Positions 43,783 through 52,394 of a stretch of 64,000 nucleotides of DNA are shown piece by piece. A program made the translations under genes and the position numbers. Within the stretch, counting starts at the first letter, position 1, and each line of letters begins with the position of its first letter. Under the pieces are notes generated by a model that was given only the letters and a program-made list of their open reading frames with translations, searched no databases and was not told where the DNA came from. The DNA is from Gammaproteobacteria bacterium (lineage in GTDB: Bacteria; Pseudomonadota; Gammaproteobacteria; Pseudomonadales; Azotimanducaceae): positions 1 through 64,000 of the forward strand of contig JAUIAV010000018.1 of the NCBI GenBank assembly GCA_030425195.1, in the 5' to 3' direction.

Positions 43783-45120
43783 TCAGCGGGCGTAGGGTTC
43801 GAGCAGATCGCGCCAGCGTCCGCAGGCTTCGAGCCGGCAGAGATTGCCGAACAGACCGCCCAGGGACCGGTTCACCATCACCATGTCCGGCGGCAGGCTC
43901 ACGTCCGTCAGTTCCGTCAGATGCTGCCCTTTCACATCGAAGGCGATCTCATAGATCTTCGAATCGTTCGTGAAGCAGAAGGTCTCTTCGCCGACGATTT
44001 CCATTGCCTCCCGGGCCAGAGGCTCGAGAGCGGCCCGCGGTACCGTCGCTCCGGTCTTCCGTTTGTAGATGCCCATCTCCCTGAGCCGTTCGGGCAGCGC
44101 ATCCATGTCTCCGTCTATCAGGGTAGCCAGAATCCGCCGGTACTGGTCGGCGAGCTCAGCGGGGACCGCCTTCACACAGCCATGGTCGTAGACGATGATG
44201 CTGCCGTCCTCCTGGAACGCATAGTTTCCGAAGTTCGGATCCGCGTGCAGAAACCGGTGCTCCAGCAGGCCACGGATGAGGAATTCGAGCAGACGCGCAC
44301 CCCAGAGATTCTTCAGCGGCTGCCCGTAGCGCTCAGAACAGGCTTCGTCCGGCGTGATCCCGGGCACGTACGCCATGCAGAGCACGCGCTGGCTGCTCGC
44401 TTCCCGGATGACGGCGGGTACGATGACCTCGGGCACATCCGCATGCAGGGCCGCCATCCGCTCGATGTTGTCCGCCTCGTGCGCGTAGTCGAGTTCCTCG
44501 AGCAGCCGGGCCTTCAGCTCTTCCCAGATCTCGTCGAAATCCACCTCCGCGAACATGGCGATCAGCGCGCTGAACAGCTTCTTGAGATTCTTCAGATCCG
44601 AGCGAACCACCTGGTCGATATTCGGATACTGAACCTTCACCGCCACTGCCCGGCCATCACGCAGCCGGCCGCGGTAGACCTGGCCGATGGATGCAGCGGC
44701 GACGGGTACCGGGTCCAGGGATTCGAACAGCTCGTCGAACTGGGGAAGCTCGGCCTCGATCACAGCCATCATCTGCTCGAAAGGCACCGTCGGCGCGTCC
44801 TTCTGCAGACCGCGCAGGATCGCGCTGACCTCGGGCGGCAGCAGACCCTCGTGGACGGAGATCATCTGCCCCACTTTCATGGCCGCCCCCTTCAGCTCGC
44901 CGAGCGCTTCGGTCACCCGGATCGCGTTCAGCATGAACTTTTCGGTCTTCCGGGCCTGGGCAATGGGATCCGACAGGAAGAAGCTGGCCGCCTGCTGAGC
45001 GGCCAGAGACATGCCCACCTGGGTGGCCACACCACCGAGCCTGAACAGCCGCCCGAAAGCGGAAGTGATCAGATCGTTCTCGCCCTGTTTTCCGCGCCCG
45101 TTGCCGCTCATCGAACTCAT
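43783..45120 (-). CDS. ABC1/UbiB-family atypical kinase
   Basis: 445 residues. The N-terminal KxGQ motif is in LKGAAMKVGQMISVHEGLLP, the Ala-rich loop is VAAASIGQVYRG, the conserved Lys is in AVAVKVQYP, and the metal-binding end reads HADPNFGNYAFQEDGSIIVYDHG. The DFG-like Asp is followed by His-Gly rather than Phe-Gly. Family members support ubiquinone or other isoprenoid lipid metabolism. A TACACT -10 candidate lies at 45142-45137 on the minus strand. Confidence 0.88.
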   Translation of the reverse strand: MSSMSGNGRGKQGENDLITSAFGRLFRLGGVATQVGMSLAAQQAASFFLSDPIAQARKTEKFMLNAIRVTEALGELKGAAMKVGQMISVHEGLLPPEVSAILRGLQKDAPTVPFEQMMAVIEAELPQFDELFESLDPVPVAAASIGQVYRGRLRDGRAVAVKVQYPNIDQVVRSDLKNLKKLFSALIAMFAEVDFDEIWEELKARLLEELDYAHEADNIERMAALHADVPEVIVPAVIREASSQRVLCMAYVPGITPDEACSERYGQPLKNLWGARLLEFLIRGLLEHRFLHADPNFGNYAFQEDGSIIVYDHGCVKAVPAELADQYRRILATLIDGDMDALPERLREMGIYKRKTGATVPRAALEPLAREAMEIVGEETFCFTNDSKIYEIAFDVKGQHLTELTDVSLPPDMVMVNRSLGGLFGNLCRLEACGRWRDLLEPYAR

Positions 45121-45248
45121 CCGTCTGGATGGGCGGAGTGTAACTCAGAGACCGGGCGCCTCCAGACGCAGAGAGCGGGCACCGGTGTCAGGAGGATTCC
45201 TGAACATCGATGCCCGGGAGGGAATACCGGCCGCAGTCCGGCCGGACG

Positions 45249-48014
45249 CTACAGCTCGTATTTGATGTCGAACAGCAGGCTGGTACCCACCGTCTGCTCG
45301 AGGATCCGCACCTCGTCTCCCGACGAGTTCTCCTGATCGATCCGCGTCTTCTGGTCGAGGATGTTCTGAGCTCTGAACTTGAGCGACAGATTCTCCGTCG
45401 GATACCAGCTGAGCACGAAGTCCAGCGAGTGGAACGGCTGCTCGTAGGCGTCGTCCTGACCGTTGATGCCCGCGAAGAAAATCCGCGGCCCGAAGGCATT
45501 GTAGACGAGCGTGGACCCCCACTTGCCGTTGAAGGCGTCATAGCCGAGCTGCATGTTCACCACCCACTCGGAGTGCTGGGTCAGCCGCCGGGTCCGGTTG
45601 GTGATGTCACCGCCCACATTCTCCGGTATCTCGACCTCTGAATCGCTGAAGGTGGCGTTGCCGGAAAGATAGAAGGCTTCCGACCAGCCGCCTCCGCTGA
45701 GGAAGCCCAGGGATTTGATGCCTTCGATCTCGAGGCCATAAACTTCCGCGGTTTCGGCATTGATGAACGTGAAGATGATGTTGTCTTCGGTGGCACCACC
45801 CTGAATCGTTTCGATCGGCGCCTTGATGTCCTTGTAGAACAGGGAGGCCGTGAAGCTGTCGCCACTGTCCCAGAACCACTCAGCCCGCAGGTCGTAATTC
45901 TTCAAGTCCGAAGGAATCAGGTTCGGGTTACCCCGGACTCTGGCTTCCGTGAGCGGATCGATGTACGTCGACGAGGAGATCTCCCTCAGGTCCGGGCGCG
46001 CGGCCGTCTCACTCCAGGCGAACCGGAGCTGGAACTCGTCGCTCCAGAACTGCGGCCGGATCCAGGTGGCGGAGAACGCCGGGTACCAGTCGTCGGTCTG
46101 GATGGTGGAAGCCTCGATTTCCTCCGGCGTGAGCGGGATCCGCTGGCCGTTGAAGTTGAGGTAGTCGATGGGCACGGACACCTGCTTGAAGTTCTCCCAG
46201 CGTGCACCACCGGCAATCCGCCACGTGTCGTTGATCAGCAGATCGAACTTACCGAAGCCGGCATCCGTGATCTGCCCCGCACCGTAGGACTCCGTGCCGA
46301 ACTGACCGATCCCGAGGAAAAGCTCGTACCCGTACAGCGGATTCAGCACGTTGTCGTCTCCGAACACGTCCCGGATGTTGCCATCGGCGATCGACGTGAA
46401 GTTCGGGTCGAAGGTGCCGAGTCCCAGCTGTGTCTGCTGGAAGGAACGTCCCTTCCGGTTGTAGCTCCCGCCGCCGGTCAGCTCCAGATCCCAGGAGGAG
46501 CCTGTGAAGGGCACCATCAGAGATCCGCCCCAGGACTCCACTTCGTCCACGAGATCCGAGTAGCGCAGTTCCATGGCGGTGTTGATGTTGCGCACCTGGG
46601 AGGTGGCCACATTGCCGCTGGCATCCAGGGTTTCCACGAACTTCACCCGAGTTTCCTGCGGCAGATCCGTGGTCGCCTCGGAATCCGTGTAGAACCAGTT
46701 CACCTGGCTGTCGCGGGCGCCTTCCAGCCAGCCCAGCCATTCGGGCAGACGCTCCAGAGTGGCGTCGCCGAGGGTATGAGTGCCGGTGAACTGGGTGATA
46801 TCCAGATCGCGCTGCTCGTAGCGGGTATCCTGCAGCCGTTCCCGGGTGTTCGTCGACGCGCAGTCGTTGAACTGACCCTGGGTGCAGCTGAGAGAAACGG
46901 AAGCCTCGTCCTCGGTGTTCCGCAGGAACATGTTCAGCCATTTGACGTCGTGGTCTTCGGTAAAACGAAGGCCCACGTTCAGACCCGCGGTCAGCGTCAC
47001 CTGGTTGATGGTCCTGAGAGACTCCGTGTACGTGTTGTCGGGAAGGGTCACCTCTCTGAGGGTCCGCTCCCGGTTACGCCACTTGTTGGAATAATTGCCG
47101 ATCGCCAGAAAACCGAGCTCCCACTCATCGCCGAAGAACCAGCGATAGCCGCCAGCCAGCTCCGCTTCGAAATCGGCCGGCATGCTCTTGCTCCGGAGAT
47201 CGAGATTCCTGTTGAGAGCGGTGGCCAGCTCACGGTTCAGCGTCTGGGCGCTGGCCAGGGGAATCGGACTGCCGGACTGCCGCGCCAGGTTCTGAATGTT
47301 GATCGGCGAGAAGTTGCCGCGATACTGCTGGATGCCGTCGACAATCGCCTGCGGGATTTCCCGGGTGCCGTCGTCGGTACCCCATCGGTCATCAGACCCA
47401 CCACTGTAGGTGATGCCGTCGTCGCTGCTTTCGGTGTTCCAGCCGGTATTGATCTTGGCGGTAAACAGCCGGTCCTCCGGGATGGCCCTGGTCCGGATAT
47501 CGATGTTTCCGCCACCGAACGCCGCCGGAAGATCCGGGCTGTACCCTTTCTGCACGGAGATCGAATCGATGATCTCAGCCGGGAAGATATCCAGCGGCAG
47601 CACGTTCCGGGTCAGGTCAGGCGACGGCACGTCAGAACCATTCAACTGGTTGCTGGAGTACCGTTCACCAAGACCGCGCACATAGATGAACTGATTCTGC
47701 ACAAGCGTCACGCCGGGCACCCGCCTCAGGGCGGCGGCGACGTTCGAATCACCGACCCGGGAGATTCCTTCAGCATCGAGAAAGTCCATGGGGACATCCG
47801 ATTCGATACGTTCGGAGACGATGTCGGTGGCGGCAGCCCTGTAGCGGCCAATCACCACGACCTCCTCGACGGCCTGATTGGGATCCGCTTGTGCTACTGG
47901 TGGATCCGCCTCTTCGGCGACAGCGGGCTGGCCTGCAGCCAGACCGGCCATCGCGAAAGCGATGGCCGTGCCGTGACGCCTAATCGGGCGGATTTTTTTG
48001 GCATTGCGGTTCAT
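45249..48014 (-). CDS. TonB-dependent outer-membrane receptor
   Basis: 921 residues. After a signal peptide (AFAMAGLAAGQPAVAEE) comes a TonB box EEVVVIG (50-56). The plug domain has VAAALRRVPGVTL, YVRGLGERYSSNQLNG and SPDLPAAFGGGNIDIRTR. The remainder is a 22-strand-type barrel with alternating aromatic strands. It imports a bulky nutrient across the outer membrane with energy from TonB. It lies 36 bases downstream of a surface lipoprotein gene whose promoter carries Pho-box-like repeats. I therefore infer a phosphorus-containing ligand, not iron or B12. A 12-base palindrome (45236-45247) follows its stop. Confidence 0.93.
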   Translation of the reverse strand: MNRNAKKIRPIRRHGTAIAFAMAGLAAGQPAVAEEADPPVAQADPNQAVEEVVVIGRYRAAATDIVSERIESDVPMDFLDAEGISRVGDSNVAAALRRVPGVTLVQNQFIYVRGLGERYSSNQLNGSDVPSPDLTRNVLPLDIFPAEIIDSISVQKGYSPDLPAAFGGGNIDIRTRAIPEDRLFTAKINTGWNTESSDDGITYSGGSDDRWGTDDGTREIPQAIVDGIQQYRGNFSPINIQNLARQSGSPIPLASAQTLNRELATALNRNLDLRSKSMPADFEAELAGGYRWFFGDEWELGFLAIGNYSNKWRNRERTLREVTLPDNTYTESLRTINQVTLTAGLNVGLRFTEDHDVKWLNMFLRNTEDEASVSLSCTQGQFNDCASTNTRERLQDTRYEQRDLDITQFTGTHTLGDATLERLPEWLGWLEGARDSQVNWFYTDSEATTDLPQETRVKFVETLDASGNVATSQVRNINTAMELRYSDLVDEVESWGGSLMVPFTGSSWDLELTGGGSYNRKGRSFQQTQLGLGTFDPNFTSIADGNIRDVFGDDNVLNPLYGYELFLGIGQFGTESYGAGQITDAGFGKFDLLINDTWRIAGGARWENFKQVSVPIDYLNFNGQRIPLTPEEIEASTIQTDDWYPAFSATWIRPQFWSDEFQLRFAWSETAARPDLREISSSTYIDPLTEARVRGNPNLIPSDLKNYDLRAEWFWDSGDSFTASLFYKDIKAPIETIQGGATEDNIIFTFINAETAEVYGLEIEGIKSLGFLSGGGWSEAFYLSGNATFSDSEVEIPENVGGDITNRTRRLTQHSEWVVNMQLGYDAFNGKWGSTLVYNAFGPRIFFAGINGQDDAYEQPFHSLDFVLSWYPTENLSLKFRAQNILDQKTRIDQENSSGDEVRILEQTVGTSLLFDIKYEL

Positions 48015-48050
48015 GCGTGTCCTCGATTAGGTAGGTTCAACCTGGATGAT

Positions 48051-49727
48051 TTACGGTGCCGCACCCGTGGCTGGGTTGAACCACAAGGCACCACCGTTCG
48101 AGGTGTCACGCAGACCGAAGGTCCAGCCTGCGGTCCAGTCGTTGGACGCACTGACTGCGCCGATGATCGGGTCGCCATTGCCGTCCTCGGCACCGCCCGT
48201 GACGGCCACCGGGGTGACGGTGAAAGGCGCGGCCGCTTCATCGGCAAATGCCGGTGCGGTGTAGATACCGTTCAGCACAACCACGTTACCGCTGGGGACC
48301 ACTTCGGAGATGACGACGTTGTCGGTATTGTTCGGTGCATTCAGCCACCAGTCGGCGAAATCCGCGAAACCGCTGAAGCCGGGAATGGTGCCGGGCACAT
48401 CCCCATCGTCCTGCGCCGGGTTCTCACAGACGTTCACAGTGCTGGCGAAAGCCGTCAGCGCGTTGGTCTCGGCGACCGCGTAGGTCGGCTGGTTGTTCAG
48501 CTCGGAACACTCGTTACCGCTGCGACCCAGGATGTCGCGCGCATAGCTGTCGATGATCACGCTGTTGTTGAGCACGGTGGCAGCGCCGCGACGGAGCAGC
48601 GGGCCTTCTGAATCGCCACGGATGCTGCCGTCCTGAGCTGAGATGATGCAGGTCATGTTGTTGACCGTGGCCGCCGCGCGGGGCTCGGCATCCCAGTCTC
48701 CGGAGGAACCCTGGTTGTCCGCTTCGATGCAGCGGTTGCCCGTGTTCTGGCCATGAATGATCAGCGCATTGGTGATGGTACCCACGTAACCGTCTGCGTA
48801 GTCGAGCGAATCGTCGTTGACGTAGAGACCGACGAAGTTCGTCACATTGACCGCGCCGCCGAAGAACTCGAGACCGTCGTCAGAGGTGCTGTACGCCTGA
48901 ACGTTCTCAACGACTGTGCCGCTGCCTACACCGTTGAAGGTGATGCCGTTCAGCTCGTCGCCGTCGACCACTTCGAAGCCCGTGTGCTTGACCTGCACGT
49001 AGCGCAGGATGCCTGAGCTCTCGGCATTGTTGTTGCCGCCGAAGTTGGAAGGCTGGCCCTCGGAAACGATGTGGCAGTCCTGCGCGTCGGCCTGAGCCTG
49101 GGTGCACTTGTTGGTGCGGCCGTTGCCGTTGATCACCATGCCGCCCCACTGAGCGACCGCTTCCGGGTCGACGGTCCCGCTGACCAGATCGGTGAAGCTC
49201 GAGAAGATGATGGGCGCCGTCGGGCTGCCGTCGGCGATGATCTGCGAGCCGCGGTTCACCAGCAGGTAGTCGGAAGACTGAGTGAATGCGAGACGGGCAC
49301 CGGCGGCGATGGTCAGCACCGTGCCTTCCGGAACACCACTGCCGTCGGTCACCGGAGAGTTCGGAGCCTGAGGCGGCGCACCGCCGCAATCGGTCGAATC
49401 CACGCAGTTCTCACCGACGAAAAGCGAGTCGGTAAAAATATGCACGCCGGAGATGAAGGGAATGGTCAGATCAACGGTCAGAGGATTGTTCTGGCCGACG
49501 AAATTCGCGTCGTACGAGCAGTTCGCACCATCAAAGGTGCCCTGAATCGTGTTCTGGGTATCAGGGTCGGTGTACTGGGCGCAGGGATTGCTGCTGCCGC
49601 CGCCTCCGCTGACCGAGTTGTCCGTGTTCACGGAGTTGTCGTTGGCGTTGACGTTGACGTCACCACCTTCACAGGCTGCCAGCAGAAACGCCATCGCGCC
49701 GACCAGCAGGACTTTCTTAGAGAACAT
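48051..49727 (-). CDS. Surface lipoprotein, probable beta-helix, paired with TonB receptor
   Basis: 558 residues. Lipobox LLAAC (Cys19) is followed by a Gly/Ser/Asn linker to about residue 50. The body is acidic and Asn/Gly/Asp-rich, with repeating short strands (VLTIAAGARLAF, ILRYVQVKHTGFEV, NGITFNGVGSG, VENVQAYSTSDDGLEFFGGAVNVTN split over turns). This suggests a right-handed parallel beta-helix, as in many secreted carbohydrate- or nutrient-binding proteins. Eight or more cysteines may form disulfides. No enzyme motif recognised. First gene of the operon with the TonB receptor. The ribosome-binding site is GGGGGA before ATG 49727. Confidence 0.78.
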   Translation of the reverse strand: MFSKKVLLVGAMAFLLAACEGGDVNVNANDNSVNTDNSVSGGGGSSNPCAQYTDPDTQNTIQGTFDGANCSYDANFVGQNNPLTVDLTIPFISGVHIFTDSLFVGENCVDSTDCGGAPPQAPNSPVTDGSGVPEGTVLTIAAGARLAFTQSSDYLLVNRGSQIIADGSPTAPIIFSSFTDLVSGTVDPEAVAQWGGMVINGNGRTNKCTQAQADAQDCHIVSEGQPSNFGGNNNAESSGILRYVQVKHTGFEVVDGDELNGITFNGVGSGTVVENVQAYSTSDDGLEFFGGAVNVTNFVGLYVNDDSLDYADGYVGTITNALIIHGQNTGNRCIEADNQGSSGDWDAEPRAAATVNNMTCIISAQDGSIRGDSEGPLLRRGAATVLNNSVIIDSYARDILGRSGNECSELNNQPTYAVAETNALTAFASTVNVCENPAQDDGDVPGTIPGFSGFADFADWWLNAPNNTDNVVISEVVPSGNVVVLNGIYTAPAFADEAAAPFTVTPVAVTGGAEDGNGDPIIGAVSASNDWTAGWTFGLRDTSNGGALWFNPATGAAP

Positions 49728-49840
49728 ATTTTTTATCCCCCGGGGAAATATTCAGGATTGGACTCGTTTAGGACCATCTTTGTGATCACGGAAACAGGAT
49801 CTGAACAGGACCGCCCACGGGCTGATCCCACTGCGAGCGC

Positions 49841-49896
49841 ATGCTAGGGAGTAAATGTGACAGCCGGGTGATGGCTGCATGACGCTTTGGTGACAG
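49841..49896 (-). promoter_or_regulatory. Pho-box array and -10 element upstream of lipoprotein/TonB receptor
   Basis: On the minus strand four heptamers lie exactly 11 bases apart: CTGTCAC (49896-49890), GCGTCAT (49885-49879), CCATCAC (49874-49868) and CTGTCAC (49863-49857). The last is followed by ten bases and then TAGCAT (49846-49841), a good -10. PhoB boxes consist of CTGTCAT-like heptamers with 4-base AT-rich spacers at 11-base period, replacing the -35 and ending about ten bases before the -10. The match to that layout is close. Predicted leader about 107 bases. Confidence 0.75.
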
Positions 49897-49954
49897 GGAA
49901 ATCTGCAGGTGACACGCGGGCTTCAGCGAAGCCCGCAGAGACGCTGGGGTCAGC

Positions 49955-50434
49955 TCATGTCATGGAACTGTAATCTGGTGTCCTGCCGGTCTCGAGGAGC
50001 GTCTTCAACCCGGCGAGAACCAGCGGCCATCCGGGTCCGACCATCTCCGGCATGCGACTGTCCTCGGGAAACCGGTCATGGATCACAGTGAGCCGGGTGG
50101 CGGAAGCACCGCGCCCATCCGAAATCGTCTGAAGCGTGAAACTCACCCGGGAGGGGGGTTCGTGTCTGACGAGCGGATTCCCCGGAAATGACCAGGTGTA
50201 GCAAAGGAATTCCGGCGGTCGGGATTCGAGCACTTCCCCGCAGCATCCCACCTCCCCGTCCTCCACCAGAAACTCCACCGGATCGCCCGTTTGCCAGCTG
50301 CTCCGAACCCGTGTGGCATGCCAGTAGCGGCAGGTGAACTCCGGACTGGTCAGAGCCTCCCAGACCCGCTCCCCGGCAGCATCGATCACGGTGACGAACC
50401 GCTGCTCGCGCGTGGCATCTTCACTGCGTGTCAT
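49955..50434 (-). CDS. SRPBCC (AHSA1-like) domain protein
   Basis: 159 residues. Begins FVTVIDAAGERVWEALTSPEFTCRYWHATRV and ends GWPLVLAGLKTLLETG, the helix-grip pattern of Aha1/START-like proteins. Such genes commonly pair with ArsR-type regulators, as here: its start lies inside the end of the regulator gene (14-base overlap). Ligand unknown. Confidence 0.85.
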   Translation of the reverse strand: MTRSEDATREQRFVTVIDAAGERVWEALTSPEFTCRYWHATRVRSSWQTGDPVEFLVEDGEVGCCGEVLESRPPEFLCYTWSFPGNPLVRHEPPSRVSFTLQTISDGRGASATRLTVIHDRFPEDSRMPEMVGPGWPLVLAGLKTLLETGRTPDYSSMT

Positions 50435-50768
50435 GTCCTTCCTCCTCTTCCAGCTGAGCCTTCAGGGTGAGCAGCGCAGCGGCGCGGGTACGGCTGAATT
50501 TCTCCGTCCAGCGGCGCTCGATCTCGACGATGGGCACCGGATTCAGGAAGTGACGCTTCTCCCGGCCCTGCCACTGCACGATGACCAGCCCGGCGGCCTC
50601 CAGAACCTTCAGGTGCCGGCTCGCCGATTGCCGGCGCATGTGCAGATTGCCGACCAGCTCGTTCAGCGTCATGCCGGGCGCAGCGAACAGGCGGTCGAGC
50701 ATCTGCCGCCGGGTCCGGTCGGCCAGCGCTGCAAATACTGCGTCTTCCCGGTCTTCTGTGCGGCTCAT
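50421..50768 (-). CDS. ArsR-family winged-helix regulator
   Basis: 115 residues from ATG 50768. The winged-helix core is VFAALADRTRRQMLDRLFAAPGMTLNELVGNLHMRRQSASRHLKVLEAAGLV, then a wing WQGREKRHFLNP. No metal-binding Cys pairs are present, so it is not an arsenic sensor in the strict sense. It belongs to the ArsR/SRPBCC two-gene type. Two inverted repeats immediately upstream are likely its operators, implying autoregulation. Confidence 0.88.
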   Translation of the reverse strand: MSRTEDREDAVFAALADRTRRQMLDRLFAAPGMTLNELVGNLHMRRQSASRHLKVLEAAGLVIVQWQGREKRHFLNPVPIVEIERRWTEKFSRTRAAALLTLKAQLEEEEGHDTQ

Positions 50769-50776
50769 GCTTTCCA

Positions 50777-50829
50777 ATATGCAGCCCAGATGCTGCATAT
50801 CGACATTATGCAGCTTTTTCGCTGCATAA
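50777..50829. promoter_or_regulatory. Twin inverted repeats, probable ArsR operators
   Basis: Two perfect inverted repeats with 9-base arms and 6-base spacers: ATATGCAGC / GCTGCATAT (50777-50800) and TTATGCAGC / GCTGCATAA (50806-50829). Both share the core ATGCAGC-N6-GCTGCAT, and their centres are 29 bases apart. They occupy the 73-base gap between the SDR stop (50842) and the ArsR start (50768). Confidence 0.7.
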
Positions 50830-50841
50830 CAACGACGGCTT

Positions 50842-51660
50842 TCAGCCGCCGGAGCAGGTCAGCACTTCGCCGCTGATGTAATCCGATTCGGGGATGCAGA
50901 ACAGGTAGATGGCGCCGGCCCCGTCCTCCGGCCGACCGCTGCGGCCGAGGGCGGCCGTCCGCTGGACGGCGTCGATCTGCTCGGTGGTCAGACCGACCCG
51001 GTGCTGACGGCCATCCACCTCGATTACAGGCGGTTCACCGTCATAGGCCTGGGTGAGACGGGTATCGATGTGACCGAACGCCACACAGTTCACCGTCACG
51101 TTGAATCGGCCCCACTCCTTGGCAAGGGTCTTGGTGATACCCACCACGGCGGCCTTGCCGGCAGAATAAGCGATCTGAGTTGCGGCACCCGTCGTGCCGG
51201 AGACGGAGGAGACATTCACCACCTTCCGGCACCGGGCCGCACCCTGCCCGGCGATCTCCGCCTTCGCCGTCTCTCTGAGCCAGGGCGCCAGCGCACGGAG
51301 AATGCGGAAGGGCGCCGTCGCGTGCACGTCGAGCATGGCCTGCCACTGCTCGTCGCTGTGATTGTGCATGGCGCCGTTCCAGATGTAGCCCGCATTGTTC
51401 ACCAGGATGTCGATCCCACCGAAACCGTCGAGCGCGCTCTGGATCAGCCGGTCCGGAAAATCCGCTCCGGTCACATCGCCCGCCACCGCCATGGCTTCCC
51501 CGCCGGCATCGCGGATGGCGGCCACGGTCGCCTCCGCCTCCGAGGCATCCAGATCGTTCACCACCACCCGGGCTCCGTCCCGTGCCAGCATCAATGCCGT
51601 TGCTGCACCCACGCCACGGCCGGCGCCCGTGATCACCGCCACTCTGTCCTCGAGCTTCAT
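50842..51660 (-). CDS. Short-chain dehydrogenase/reductase
   Basis: 272 residues. Cofactor motif TGAGRGVG (11-18), NNAG (88-91), active-site Ser in NVSSVSG and Y-x-x-x-K in YSAGK (165-169). It resembles the peroxisomal 3-hydroxyacyl-CoA dehydrogenase-like group of SDRs, but the substrate is not decided. ATG overlaps the ADC-like gene's stop (ATGA). Last gene of the catabolic run that begins at 57587. Confidence 0.9.
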   Translation of the reverse strand: MKLEDRVAVITGAGRGVGAATALMLARDGARVVVNDLDASEAEATVAAIRDAGGEAMAVAGDVTGADFPDRLIQSALDGFGGIDILVNNAGYIWNGAMHNHSDEQWQAMLDVHATAPFRILRALAPWLRETAKAEIAGQGAARCRKVVNVSSVSGTTGAATQIAYSAGKAAVVGITKTLAKEWGRFNVTVNCVAFGHIDTRLTQAYDGEPPVIEVDGRQHRVGLTTEQIDAVQRTAALGRSGRPEDGAGAIYLFCIPESDYISGEVLTCSGG

Positions 51661-52394
51661 ACCGACTCCGTGCCTGTGAAGGCGGGTTCGTCCGGTCTGC
51701 AGACGAAACGCACCGGTGGAAACTCCGCCTCCATCGTCACCACGGATGCCGCGATCACCCGAACCGGATCGAGAAGCGCATCACCAAAGGCCGCTCCGGC
51801 GAAGGTTCCGATGCGGGCGTTCAATCGTTCCACCCGCTGCACGGTGGTGTTCATCTCCACCTGCATCAGCCGGAGGCCGAGCGGGGTATGAGCCAGATTG
51901 AGCGTACCCGTGTACTGCACGTCGTCGAGCGCCATGGGCTCGGGATCGATGGCTTCCACGGCCAGAAGACAGGCGCCGTCACTGTCGGTCACCGAGATGG
52001 ACACGCCGTCATAGCCGTGCCGGAAGCCGATCATTCCGGTGTTCGCCGGGAATCCGAGCTGGCCGCGCAAACCCTCCGCGGCTGCTTCGGTGCTGGCGAT
52101 CGCGGCACGGGTGAAACCGCGGGCCCGCACGCCACTGCGGCAGGACACCCGGATCACCACCAGCCGGAAAGCACCCCAGGGTGATTCTCCCACCTCGAAC
52201 GCCTGCAGAATGAGCGCGGCCGGGATCGTCGGGTGAAGGCCTGGCGGCAGTTGCGATTCCCGGGCGCTGTTCTTCATCTCGGCGGTCATCTGAAAACAGG
52301 TCACGTCCGACAGCCGGATCGGCTCGCCTGCAAACTCGGGGACCGTGGCCGCGGTTTGTGCCAGCGCCGCGGGATCTGCGGTTCCGAACAGCAT
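51657..52394 (-). CDS. Acetoacetate-decarboxylase-superfamily-like protein
   Basis: 245 residues. LPPGLHPTIPAALILQAFEVGESPWGAFRLVVIRVSC split over two strands, and LGFPANTGMIGFRHGYDGV, resemble the acetoacetate decarboxylase fold. The protein contains only one lysine (in MTAEMKNSARE), so the Schiff-base lysine of true decarboxylases is missing. It may be a non-decarboxylating member. Overlaps both neighbours, so it belongs to the LLM-SDR operon. Confidence 0.6.
   Translation of the reverse strand: MLFGTADPAALAQTAATVPEFAGEPIRLSDVTCFQMTAEMKNSARESQLPPGLHPTIPAALILQAFEVGESPWGAFRLVVIRVSCRSGVRARGFTRAAIASTEAAAEGLRGQLGFPANTGMIGFRHGYDGVSISVTDSDGACLLAVEAIDPEPMALDDVQYTGTLNLAHTPLGLRLMQVEMNTTVQRVERLNARIGTFAGAAFGDALLDPVRVIAASVVTMEAEFPPVRFVCRPDEPAFTGTESV

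Noticed and set aside
45236-45247. GTCCGGCCGGAC palindrome after the TonB receptor stop as terminator
   Set aside because: No T-run and no loop; could be GC-rich coincidence.
49910-49914. Fifth TGACA near the Pho-box array
   Set aside because: It is 19 bases from the next repeat, out of the 11-base phase.
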